From Crocinitomicaceae bacterium (GTDB lineage Bacteria > Bacteroidota > Bacteroidia > Flavobacteriales_D > Crocinitomicaceae), in NCBI GenBank assembly GCA_030830785.1, contig JAURMI010000013.1, forward strand, positions 124,001 through 188,000: 64,000 nucleotides of DNA, read 5' to 3'. Shown here in pieces: positions 26,630 to 34,563 of this stretch. The position numbers and the translations under genes are program-made. The number at the start of each line of letters is the position of its first letter. The first letter of the stretch is position 1. The notes beneath the pieces are model-generated. The model had not been told where the DNA came from. It was given only the letters and a program-made list of their open reading frames with translations, and did no database searches.

Positions 26630-27464
26630 AGTTTTAGGTGTTGATGCTAATGCAACAGCATCAGAAATTCGAAAGGCATATCGATCTTTGGTTAAAAAAT
26701 ACCACCCTGATAAAAATAAAAGCCCTTCAGCAGCCAAGCAATTTTTAGCCATCCAGACCGCTTATGAGCAAATTTGCAATGGTGTTACCACTGAATTTGA
26801 AACCAACTCTGTTAGGCATAAAGAAACGCAGTTTGAACAAGATTTAGAAAAGTACAAACAACGACGCCAAGCGGCAAGAGAAAAACTCCGTCACAAAAAG
26901 CGCCAAGAAGAAGCCTACAGACTAGCGTTTATAAAACGTTTGAAATCTGGAAAAATTAAATTATGGCATTTGTCAATTGCTTATTTTGGGATGCTTTTAT
27001 TTGGGGTAGTTTGGATAGATTTTTTTATGGGTGAATCTCAGCAGGAAATTGTCGTAAAGTCATATGGAATTCGGACTTATGGCAGTATTGATGATCACAG
27101 TGTTCAACTATTACAAAGCACTGATAATCGTTATTTTTGGTGTGCAGATTTCAAAAGTGAGCAACTTCAAAAAGTTCAGTCCTTAAAAGCAATAGAAACA
27201 CCTTGGTTACATCAAGTAAAGGCGCTTTCTTTTAATGATGGTATCTATAAAAAATCAATTGCCGTTCACTTTAGTTTTTATTGGGCGCAAATTTGGTTGA
27301 GTTTTCTTTTTCTAATTCCGCTTGTCAGTTGGTATTTTGCAAGTGCGGATATCCTTTTTGTTGCAGGATCTTTCATATCTCGTTACTTTATTTTAGCCTT
27401 CATTTTATGGTTTTTAATCAGTGAGAATCGATTTATTCACCTTTTTAGTTTTGGTCTGTTATGA
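26607..27464 (+). CDS. membrane-anchored J-domain protein
   Basis: 285 residues. An N-terminal DnaJ domain (residues 1-60) has the HPD motif in VKKYHPDKNKS and the start DPYKVLGVDANATASEI. A highly basic coiled coil (about 68-105) follows, then a transmembrane helix (about 118-135), an extracytoplasmic domain of about 80 residues, and two closing hydrophobic helices. It is therefore a co-chaperone that could recruit DnaK to the membrane (inference). It lacks the zinc-finger and C-terminal domains of DnaJ. Overlaps menE by 23 bases and nth by 4, so it is translationally coupled. Confidence 0.88.
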   Translation: MQIGDPYKVLGVDANATASEIRKAYRSLVKKYHPDKNKSPSAAKQFLAIQTAYEQICNGVTTEFETNSVRHKETQFEQDLEKYKQRRQAAREKLRHKKRQEEAYRLAFIKRLKSGKIKLWHLSIAYFGMLLFGVVWIDFFMGESQQEIVVKSYGIRTYGSIDDHSVQLLQSTDNRYFWCADFKSEQLQKVQSLKAIETPWLHQVKALSFNDGIYKKSIAVHFSFYWAQIWLSFLFLIPLVSWYFASADILFVAGSFISRYFILAFILWFLISENRFIHLFSFGLL

Positions 27465-28108
27465 TGTCTAAGAAAGAAAAAGCTGCATTTTTAATAGATA
27501 CCTTAGAGAATCTTTATCCAGAAACGCCAATTCCATTGGACCATAAAGATCCATTTACGCTGTTAGTTGCCGTTTTACTTTCAGCCCAATGTACCGATGC
27601 ACGAGTAAATACGGTGACACCAAATCTTTTTGCCCTTGCAGACAACCCTTTTGATATGTCAAAAATTCCTGCCGCTACCATACAACAAATCATTCGACCC
27701 TGCGGACTTGCTCCCAAAAAAGCAATAGCCATAAGTGAACTTTCGAAGATTTTAGTCGAACGATATAACGGTATTGTTCCTCAAAATTATACTGATTTAG
27801 AGGCATTGCCAGGGGTCGGACATAAAACTGCTTCTGTTGTAATGTCTCAAGGTTTTGGATTCGCGGCATTTCCTGTTGACACCCATATTCATAGGCTACT
27901 CACACGTTGGGGTTTAACTGAGGGTAAAAATGTTGTACAAACTGAACGCGACGCAAAGAAATTGTTTGAAGAAAAATATTGGAACAAACTTCATTTGCAA
28001 ATCATTTTTTATGGCCGGGAATATGCCCCTGCAAGAAGTCCTAAACGTGAAAAAGATTTCATTACGCTAAAAATTGGCACGCCTAAAGCTATTGCTGAAT
28101 TAAAGTGA
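27461..28108 (+). CDS. nth: endonuclease III (no Fe-S cluster)
   Basis: Base-excision-repair glycosylase/AP lyase of the HhH-GPD family, 215 residues. The helix-hairpin-helix with catalytic lysine is LPGVGHKTASV and the catalytic aspartate is in FPVDTHIHRL; SAQCTDARVN is also typical. The C-terminal loop that carries four cysteine ligands of the [4Fe-4S] cluster in Escherichia coli reads YGREYAPARSPKREKDF, with no cysteine, so the cluster is absent. Activity is probably kept since both catalytic residues are present. Start ATG overlaps the stop of the J-domain gene. Fourth gene of the dnaX operon. Confidence 0.93.
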   Translation: MMSKKEKAAFLIDTLENLYPETPIPLDHKDPFTLLVAVLLSAQCTDARVNTVTPNLFALADNPFDMSKIPAATIQQIIRPCGLAPKKAIAISELSKILVERYNGIVPQNYTDLEALPGVGHKTASVVMSQGFGFAAFPVDTHIHRLLTRWGLTEGKNVVQTERDAKKLFEEKYWNKLHLQIIFYGREYAPARSPKREKDFITLKIGTPKAIAELK

Positions 28109-28170
28109 TATTAACAATTGTTCATAACCCACCTTTACAACTTTTTCATAATTAAGCCAACTTGGCTATT

Positions 28171-28199
28171 TTGGTTCCCAAGACCTTTCGCTATATTTG
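28171..28199 (+). promoter_or_regulatory. dnaB promoter (TTG-N18-TATATTTG)
   Basis: TTG at 28171-28173, 18-base spacer, perfect -7 box at 28192-28199, then TTCT and the ATG at 28204. Best example here of a complete promoter with the four-base, leaderless spacing. Confidence 0.8.
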
Positions 28200-28203
28200 T
28201 TCT

Positions 28204-29754
28204 ATGGATGCCCCAGATAACAATCGTAAAGCTATTTCACGTGTAAAGAATGCTCCTCAGCCATTTACTGATTTAGGGCGAATTCCACCCCAAGCCACTG
28301 ACATCGAACAAGTGGTGCTCGGAGCCATGATGCTTGAAAGCCGCGCTATTAACGACACAATTGATATACTCACAGAGAAAACGTTTTATGATGTCAAACA
28401 TCAATATATTTTTAAGGCAATTAGAACCCTTTTTGGAGCAACTAAGCCAATTGATTTAGTCACTGTCAGCACACAACTCCAAAAAAATGGCGAATTAGAG
28501 CTTGCAGGTGGAGCTGCCTATGTGAGTTCGCTTACTACAAGAGTTGCAAGTGCTGCCCACGTCCAACACCATGCACGGATTCTTGCTGAAAAATTTATTA
28601 AAAGAGAATTAATCAATGTGAGTTCTCAAATTATTCGGGATGCCTACGACGATACTCGAGATGTTTTTGATTTGCTAAATGACGCAGAATCAGATCTTTT
28701 TAGCATAGCTGAAAACACCATGTCAAAACAAGTTGGCGCAATGTCATACATTGTTCAAGAAGCGATTCATGAAATTGAGTTGGCCTCAAAAAATACCGAT
28801 GGAGTTTCTGGGATACCGACTGGTTTTCATGAATTAGATAAGGTCACTTCAGGTTGGCAGCGCTCAGATATGATTGTAATCGCCGCTAGACCTGGAATGG
28901 GGAAAACGGCCTTTGTCTTATCAATGGCCCGCAATACTGCAGTCGACTACAAGAAAGGTGTGGCGATTTTTTCTCTGGAAATGTCATCGGTGCAATTGGT
29001 TAAAAGACTTATTGCAAGTGAGTCAAGACTTTCTGGAGAAAAACTAAGAAAAGGAGACCTTAAAGAACATGAATTTCAACAATTGCATACGCGCATTAGT
29101 AAATTAGCCGAAGCACCGATTTTTATTGACGATACTCCCGGGATAAACGTATTTGATTTCAGGGCGAAATGTCGAAGATTAAAAGCCCAACACCATATAG
29201 ACTTAATTATTATTGACTACCTCCAACTCATGAGTTCAAAAGATTCAAAAAGTGGGGGCAACAGAGAACAAGAAATTTCAACAATTTCTCGTTCAATTAA
29301 AGAAATTGCCAAAGAACTCAATGTGCCTATCATCGCACTTTCCCAGTTGAGTCGTTCAGTAGAAAATAGAGGTGGAGAAAAACGTCCTATGTTATCAGAT
29401 TTAAGGGAATCTGGCGCTATAGAACAAGATGCAGATATTGTTTCCTTTATTTATCGCCCTGAATATTATGATTTAACACAAGATTCAGATGGGAATTCCA
29501 CCTTAGGGATCGGTGAGATAATCATAGCAAAACATCGAAATGGAGCGCTTAGGAATGTGCGTCTGCGTTTTGTTCCAGATTTTGCACGCTTTGAAAACCT
29601 AGACGAAATGGAGCCTTTAGATATTCACGGAACCTCTAATGCCGGGCTAGCACAATTCAATGAAGCCTTTTCTACTTACACCATTAAAAGTAAAATGGAT
29701 GACAATGAAGAAGATATTTTTGGCAAAGACGACAATGAACAAGAGCCATTTTAA
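28204..29754 (+). CDS. dnaB: replicative DNA helicase DnaB
   Basis: Hexameric replicative helicase, 516 residues. The N-terminal primase-interaction domain (PPQATDIEQVVLGAMM) runs to about residue 170; the RecA-like ATPase begins with Walker A ARPGMGKTAF at about 228 and has Walker B LIIIDYLQLMS and the arginine-finger region ENRGGEKRPMLSDLRESGAIEQD. I start at ATG 28204 because the upstream in-frame ATG at 28162 lies before the promoter's -7 box. An acidic C-terminal tail ends the protein. No intein is present. The next gene begins inside its last 20 bases. Confidence 0.97.
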   Translation: MDAPDNNRKAISRVKNAPQPFTDLGRIPPQATDIEQVVLGAMMLESRAINDTIDILTEKTFYDVKHQYIFKAIRTLFGATKPIDLVTVSTQLQKNGELELAGGAAYVSSLTTRVASAAHVQHHARILAEKFIKRELINVSSQIIRDAYDDTRDVFDLLNDAESDLFSIAENTMSKQVGAMSYIVQEAIHEIELASKNTDGVSGIPTGFHELDKVTSGWQRSDMIVIAARPGMGKTAFVLSMARNTAVDYKKGVAIFSLEMSSVQLVKRLIASESRLSGEKLRKGDLKEHEFQQLHTRISKLAEAPIFIDDTPGINVFDFRAKCRRLKAQHHIDLIIIDYLQLMSSKDSKSGGNREQEISTISRSIKEIAKELNVPIIALSQLSRSVENRGGEKRPMLSDLRESGAIEQDADIVSFIYRPEYYDLTQDSDGNSTLGIGEIIIAKHRNGALRNVRLRFVPDFARFENLDEMEPLDIHGTSNAGLAQFNEAFSTYTIKSKMDDNEEDIFGKDDNEQEPF

Positions 29755-31012
29755 GCTACTTTTTTGCATTACAATTTTTTGTTTTTCTTTTCAATATAAA
29801 GCGAGCCAAATTTTGGTCCCTATGGATCAAAGCCAAAGAGATCACCTCAAGGCATATGGGGTTGCATATTGGGCATTAGAAAATCAAGTTACGATAGAAT
29901 GGTTGCTCAATTACCGAGGTGGTAGTTTTTTAATTCCTCATTTACAACGCATAGAAGAAGAACTTTTGTTGCGAAATGTAAGTTACCAAGTTTTAGCCGA
30001 TGGACAAGTCAACAAGATTAAGACAGAAATTGCCGATCCAGAAATCAATATGGAAGTGGTTCAGTTGGAAAAAGCACCCAAAATTGCAGTTTATACCCCT
30101 CCCAACAAACTTCCTTGGGATGATGCAGTAACCCTAGTACTGACCTATGCTGAAATAAAATATGATCAAATCTATGACTCGGCTATTGTAAATGGAGTGT
30201 TACCAAAATACGATTGGTTGCATCTTCATCACGAGGACTTCACAGGACAATATGGTAAATTTTACGGGTCTGCTCGATTTCAAAGTTGGTATCAACAAGA
30301 AGTAAAACGCTCTGAAGCAACAGCTGCTCAATTAGGTTTTTCATCAACGGCCGCATTAAAAAGATCTGTTGCATTAAACATTCGAAATTTTGTCATCGGT
30401 GGAGGTTTTTTATTTACCATGTGTTCTGGCACGGATTCTTTTGACATTGCCTTAGCCGCTCAGAATGTAGATATACAAGAGGCGGTTTTCGACAAAACGC
30501 CCTCTGATGCTCGCGCTCAAGAGAAGCTAAATTTCGATGAGACTTTTGCATTTAAGGACTTTCATATAATTAAAGATCCCATGGTTTATGAATACAGTGA
30601 CATAGATGCTACGGATTTAAGAAATCAGCGACTGATAACTGAAAAATCAGATCAATTCACACTTTTTGATTTTTCAGCAAAATGGGATATTGTTCCAACG
30701 ATGCTTACCCAATGTCATGTGGATGTGATTAATGGATTCATGGGGCAAACTACTGATTTCCACAAGGAATTTATTAAGCCCAATGTTTTAATATTAGGCG
30801 AGAATAAGGCAGCCAATATTGCAAAATATATACATGGTGAATATGGACAAGGCACTTGGACTTTTTACGGTGGACATGACCCAGAAGACTACCAGCATCT
30901 CGTTGGTGACCCTCCTACTGATCTCAATTTACATCCAAATTCTCCAGGTTATAGGCTCATTCTCAATAACATATTATTTCCTGCCGCAAAAAAGCAAAAA
31001 CGCAAGACATAG
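29735..31012 (+). CDS. exported 'asparagine synthetase B'-type protein
   Basis: Protein of 425 residues of a Bacteroidota family usually named asparagine synthetase B, although it shows none of the AsnB glutaminase or PP-loop motifs. A signal peptide follows the chosen start (FKLLFCITIFCFSFQYKAS). Conserved segments are HLKAYGVAYWAL, WLLNYRGGSFL, KLPWDDAVTLVLTYAEI, YDWLHLHHEDFTGQYGKF, and GGGFLFTMCSGTDSFDIAL. The last resembles the cysteine elbow of class I glutamine-amidotransferase-like folds, and TFYGGHDPEDY may supply a histidine (inference). I chose ATG 29735, which overlaps dnaB by 20 bases in another frame, because earlier in-frame ATGs lie deeper in dnaB and ahead of the signal peptide. 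True function unknown. Confidence 0.82.
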   Translation: MNKSHFKLLFCITIFCFSFQYKASQILVPMDQSQRDHLKAYGVAYWALENQVTIEWLLNYRGGSFLIPHLQRIEEELLLRNVSYQVLADGQVNKIKTEIADPEINMEVVQLEKAPKIAVYTPPNKLPWDDAVTLVLTYAEIKYDQIYDSAIVNGVLPKYDWLHLHHEDFTGQYGKFYGSARFQSWYQQEVKRSEATAAQLGFSSTAALKRSVALNIRNFVIGGGFLFTMCSGTDSFDIALAAQNVDIQEAVFDKTPSDARAQEKLNFDETFAFKDFHIIKDPMVYEYSDIDATDLRNQRLITEKSDQFTLFDFSAKWDIVPTMLTQCHVDVINGFMGQTTDFHKEFIKPNVLILGENKAANIAKYIHGEYGQGTWTFYGGHDPEDYQHLVGDPPTDLNLHPNSPGYRLILNNILFPAAKKQKRKT

Positions 31013-31120
31013 TTTTGTAAAAAAAAGTTAAGATTTATCAAAATTTTACTTAAACTTGCATCACAATTCAAATCTCCCCAGCTAGGGATTCTCCAAAAAT
31101 CATTACATAAGACCCCATTA

Positions 31121-32671
31121 ATGGATATTAAAACTCTAGAGAGTAAAAAAATCTCAGATCTGCGTGTAATAGCGCAAAGCTTTGGCATCGATGCCAACGG
31201 CATGAAAAAAAATGAAATCATTGAAGCCTTAACTTCTGGTGGTTCTTCTCAAATTTCTGAAGCAGAGTCTAAAAACGATTTAACCTTGCCAAAAGCAGAA
31301 AGTCATGAAGGCCCAAAGAAATCTAAGCGTACTGAAACTACTCGTGAATTGGAAAATACTACAGCTTCAAGCGAGAAAGTGTTTGAAAGTGAAAATACTT
31401 CAGACCAATCAACGCAAGAGAATGCAGACAAGCATCAAAGTAAAGCAGATGCAGATCGTATTGATCATTCCAATAGACAAAAACGTCAAGATCAACAGCA
31501 GCAACAGCAACAACAACGTCAAGAACAAGCTATTAAGGAAGAATTATTCGACCTTGTTGGAATCGTTACAGCTGAAGGTGTTCTTGAAGTCATACAGGAC
31601 GGATACGGTTTCTTGCGTTCATCAGATTACAATTATCTTCCATCTCCCGATGATATTTACGTTTCACAGCATCAAATAAAACTCTACGGATTAAAAACGG
31701 GCGACACTGTTAAAGCAACCATTAGACCGCCTCGAGAAGGAGAGAAATTTTTCCCTTTGGTTAAAGTTGAATCGATCAATGGACGAGATCCATCATACAT
31801 TAGAGATAGGGTTCCTTTCCAGTATCTCACCCCGCTTTTCCCATCAGAAAAATTCAAATTAACCGGACATAGTCAAGAGACTTTGTCAACACGTGTTATG
31901 GATTTATTTGCGCCTATTGGCAAAGGACAACGCGGTATGATAGTTGCACAACCTAAAACGGGAAAGACAATGTTATTAAAGGATGTCGCCAATGCTATTG
32001 CGGCAAATCATCCCGAAACTTATCTTATTGTTCTACTCATTGATGAACGTCCTGAAGAAGTTACCGATATGGCGAGATCTGTAAAAGCAGAAGTCATTGC
32101 ATCTACCTTTGATGAACCTGCAGACCGCCATGTAAAAGTTGCAAATATGGTCCTTGAAAAAGCCAAACGCATGGTAGAATGTGGCCATGATGTATGTATT
32201 CTTTTGGACTCGATAACGCGTCTTGCAAGGGCCTACAATACTGTATCTCCTGCATCTGGAAAAGTTTTATCCGGAGGAGTTGATGCAAATGCCTTACACA
32301 AACCAAAAAGATTCTTTGGCTCAGCGCGTAAAATTGAAAATGGTGGTTCATTATCAATCCTGGCAACTGCCCTCACAGAGACTGGTTCTAAAATGGATGA
32401 GGTTATTTTTGAACAATTTAAAGGGACGGGTAATATGGAATTACAACTCGATCGAAAAATATCCAATCGTCGCATTTATCCAGCCATTGATATAACGGCT
32501 TCTGGGACACGTCGTGAGGATTTATTGGTGAGCAAAGATGTGTTGCAACGTGTATGGTTGATTCGAAAGTTCATTGCGGATATGAACCCAGTCGAGGCGA
32601 TGGAATTCATGAAATCTCATATGGAGAATACGCTCTCTAATGAAGAATTTCTTGTATCAATGAATAGTTGA
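31121..32671 (+). CDS. rho: transcription termination factor Rho
   Basis: Hexameric RNA-dependent ATPase that terminates transcription, 516 residues. Residues 1-35 form the Rho N-terminal helical domain ([29 protein letters not shown]). An inserted hydrophilic region of about 100 residues ends in a run of eight glutamines. The RNA-binding cold-shock-like domain ([22 protein letters not shown]) and the ATPase with Walker [11 protein letters not shown] (about residue 277), Walker B-type [15 protein letters not shown] and the Q/R-loops follow. The inserted disordered region is a Bacteroidota feature. The stop overlaps the start of the next gene (TGATG). The 108 bases before the gene hold no perfect promoter box. 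Confidence 0.97.
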   Translation: MDIKTLESKKISDLRVIAQSFGIDANGMKKNEIIEALTSGGSSQISEAESKNDLTLPKAESHEGPKKSKRTETTRELENTTASSEKVFESENTSDQSTQENADKHQSKADADRIDHSNRQKRQDQQQQQQQQRQEQAIKEELFDLVGIVTAEGVLEVIQDGYGFLRSSDYNYLPSPDDIYVSQHQIKLYGLKTGDTVKATIRPPREGEKFFPLVKVESINGRDPSYIRDRVPFQYLTPLFPSEKFKLTGHSQETLSTRVMDLFAPIGKGQRGMIVAQPKTGKTMLLKDVANAIAANHPETYLIVLLIDERPEEVTDMARSVKAEVIASTFDEPADRHVKVANMVLEKAKRMVECGHDVCILLDSITRLARAYNTVSPASGKVLSGGVDANALHKPKRFFGSARKIENGGSLSILATALTETGSKMDEVIFEQFKGTGNMELQLDRKISNRRIYPAIDITASGTRREDLLVSKDVLQRVWLIRKFIADMNPVEAMEFMKSHMENTLSNEEFLVSMNS

Positions 32672-33210
32672 TGAAAAGCGGTTGGTTTTACGCGCTTGTT
32701 TTCAGCTCTTTATGGATAACTATAAAGATGATTGCTTTTGCAGTGCAATGGAATCTTGATGATATACAATATTTCGTACTACTCAATATGGCGTTGCTCA
32801 CCGCAAGTATTGCTTTGTTTATGTATCGTCAAAAAAGACTTCAAACGGAAAGTAATGTTTTAAGTGATACGAAAATAGGTCTGAAAGTTGGCCTACCCTA
32901 CACCCTAATCATAAGTTTTTTCTTGTTCTTCTATTATCGAGATATCTATCCAGAATTTAATGTAAACAAACGTGCTGCAATAGAACAAAATATGGACACT
33001 CCAGAAAAAATTGCAAAAATCAGAAAAGCAAACAACGCTTTAGAAAATAAAACCGATAAGGAAATTATTGAGCTAGCAAGAAAAAATAATGAGTTAATGT
33101 TTAGCCCTAATTTTACGCTTAGCATTAGCTTATTAGCGCTCTTAGTTTACAGCACCTTAAATAGTTTGCTTATAGCAGTAATTTATAGAAAAGTTGTTTT
33201 TAGAGATTAG
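32671..33210 (+). CDS. DUF4199-like membrane protein
   Basis: 179 residues with four predicted transmembrane helices (about 6-24, 33-52, 72-92 and 150-172) and a charged helical stretch between the last two (ENMDTPEKIAKIRK-like, KTDKEIIELARKNNELM). This pattern fits the DUF4199 family of Bacteroidota inner-membrane proteins of unknown role. ATG at 32671 overlaps the rho stop. It converges with mpl, overlapping its last 11 bases. Confidence 0.75.
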   Translation: MKSGWFYALVFSSLWITIKMIAFAVQWNLDDIQYFVLLNMALLTASIALFMYRQKRLQTESNVLSDTKIGLKVGLPYTLIISFFLFFYYRDIYPEFNVNKRAAIEQNMDTPEKIAKIRKANNALENKTDKEIIELARKNNELMFSPNFTLSISLLALLVYSTLNSLLIAVIYRKVVFRD

Positions 33211-34558
33211 AAATCAGATCTTGACCTAAGTCTTCAAAATTAATTCCATCAAAATTTCCACTAGACATCATGAGCAAAACCTTGTTTTTCCAGTCATGTT
33301 GATGAATTACTTCTAAAACTTCAGCAGTTTGCGTAAGCACCTGCACACCACCTCCGAATCCTTTTTCAACATCTTTATTGGATAAGGTTGGTAACTTTTT
33401 GTGAGCCACTACCTCTGGGCTATAATACACTATAGCATAATCTGCTGCCTCCATGGCAAGGTTATACTGTGGTAAGAAATGTTTTTGAAGAGAACTATAA
33501 GTATGTAATTCCATACAGGCTACGAGCTCTCGATTTGGGTATTGTTGCTTAACAGCGGCAGTTGTGGCTTTTAATTTGGAAGGAGAATGTGCAAAATCCT
33601 TATACATGACAAAAGTTGGCGCCTCGGCAACCTTCTGAAGTCTCTTGCCTGCACCTGTAAAATCATTCATCGCATTTAAAAAAACTTCTGGACTGATTTC
33701 CATCTGTTGGGCAACACGCATTGCACCCATTAAATTTTGAAGATTGTGCGCACCAAAAATTAACAAATCAAATTGCCTCCCCTCGAAAAAAACGCGGGTG
33801 CCATTGGGTGTTGGCTCAAACTCGGGTGTATAATATGGGATTATTTTTAATTCTGGTGAATTGTCGGCTAGATCTACCAGTACGGCATCTTCTCTATTAT
33901 AGATTAACGCACCATTGCCTTCAATGAGCCTAATAAATTGTCTGAATTGATCAGTATAATTTTCAAAAGTAGGAAACACATTGATATGATCCCAGGCAAT
34001 CCCTGAAAGTAAGGCAATATGTGGTTTGTAGAGATGAAATTTGGGTCTTGAATCGAGCGGTGAACTTAAATATTCATCGCCCTCCAAGATCATATATTTG
34101 GCCGTTTGCGACAATCGCACCATACAATCGTAACCTTCAAGTTGGGCACCAACCATATAATCTACTTCGAGATTTAGCTTGGCCATTACATGCAAAAGCA
34201 TTGAAGTAATTGTGGTCTTACCATGACTTCCTCCAATTACTACTCTAATTTTATCTTTACTTTGCTCGTATAGGTATTCTGGATAACTAAAAATTGGAAT
34301 ATTTAATTTTTTGGCCGCTGCTAACTCTGGGTTATCTGCTCTTGCATGCATTCCTAATATTACAGCCGATAATCTGCTGTGAATTCGGCTCTCATCCCAG
34401 CCAATATTTTCAGGTAAAATACCTTGTTTTTGTAATCGAGATTTTGAGGGTTCAAAAATTTCGTCATCCGAACCAGTTACTTGAATTCCCTTTCTAGATA
34501 AAGCAATGGCCAAGTTGTGCATGGCACTACCTCCAATTGCAATAAAATGAACATGCAT
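33200..34558 (-). CDS. mpl: UDP-N-acetylmuramate:L-Ala-gamma-D-Glu-mDAP ligase
   Basis: Mur ligase of 452 residues that reattaches recovered tripeptide to UDP-MurNAc in peptidoglycan recycling. The N-terminal Rossmann part begins with HFIAIGGSAMHNLA (Mpl, rather than the GIGGxGM of MurC), the ATP loop is GGSHGKTTITSM at about residue 108, and LEGDEYLSSPLDSRPKFHLY and YKDFAHSPSKLKATT are characteristic of Mpl. It would work with the MurQ encoded at 18.1 kb. The gene starts six bases after the stop of the large exported coiled-coil protein gene, so they are probably co-transcribed. Confidence 0.94.
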   Translation of the reverse strand: MHVHFIAIGGSAMHNLAIALSRKGIQVTGSDDEIFEPSKSRLQKQGILPENIGWDESRIHSRLSAVILGMHARADNPELAAAKKLNIPIFSYPEYLYEQSKDKIRVVIGGSHGKTTITSMLLHVMAKLNLEVDYMVGAQLEGYDCMVRLSQTAKYMILEGDEYLSSPLDSRPKFHLYKPHIALLSGIAWDHINVFPTFENYTDQFRQFIRLIEGNGALIYNREDAVLVDLADNSPELKIIPYYTPEFEPTPNGTRVFFEGRQFDLLIFGAHNLQNLMGAMRVAQQMEISPEVFLNAMNDFTGAGKRLQKVAEAPTFVMYKDFAHSPSKLKATTAAVKQQYPNRELVACMELHTYSSLQKHFLPQYNLAMEAADYAIVYYSPEVVAHKKLPTLSNKDVEKGFGGGVQVLTQTAEVLEVIHQHDWKNKVLLMMSSGNFDGINFEDLGQDLISNL

Positions 34559-34563
34559 GTATC

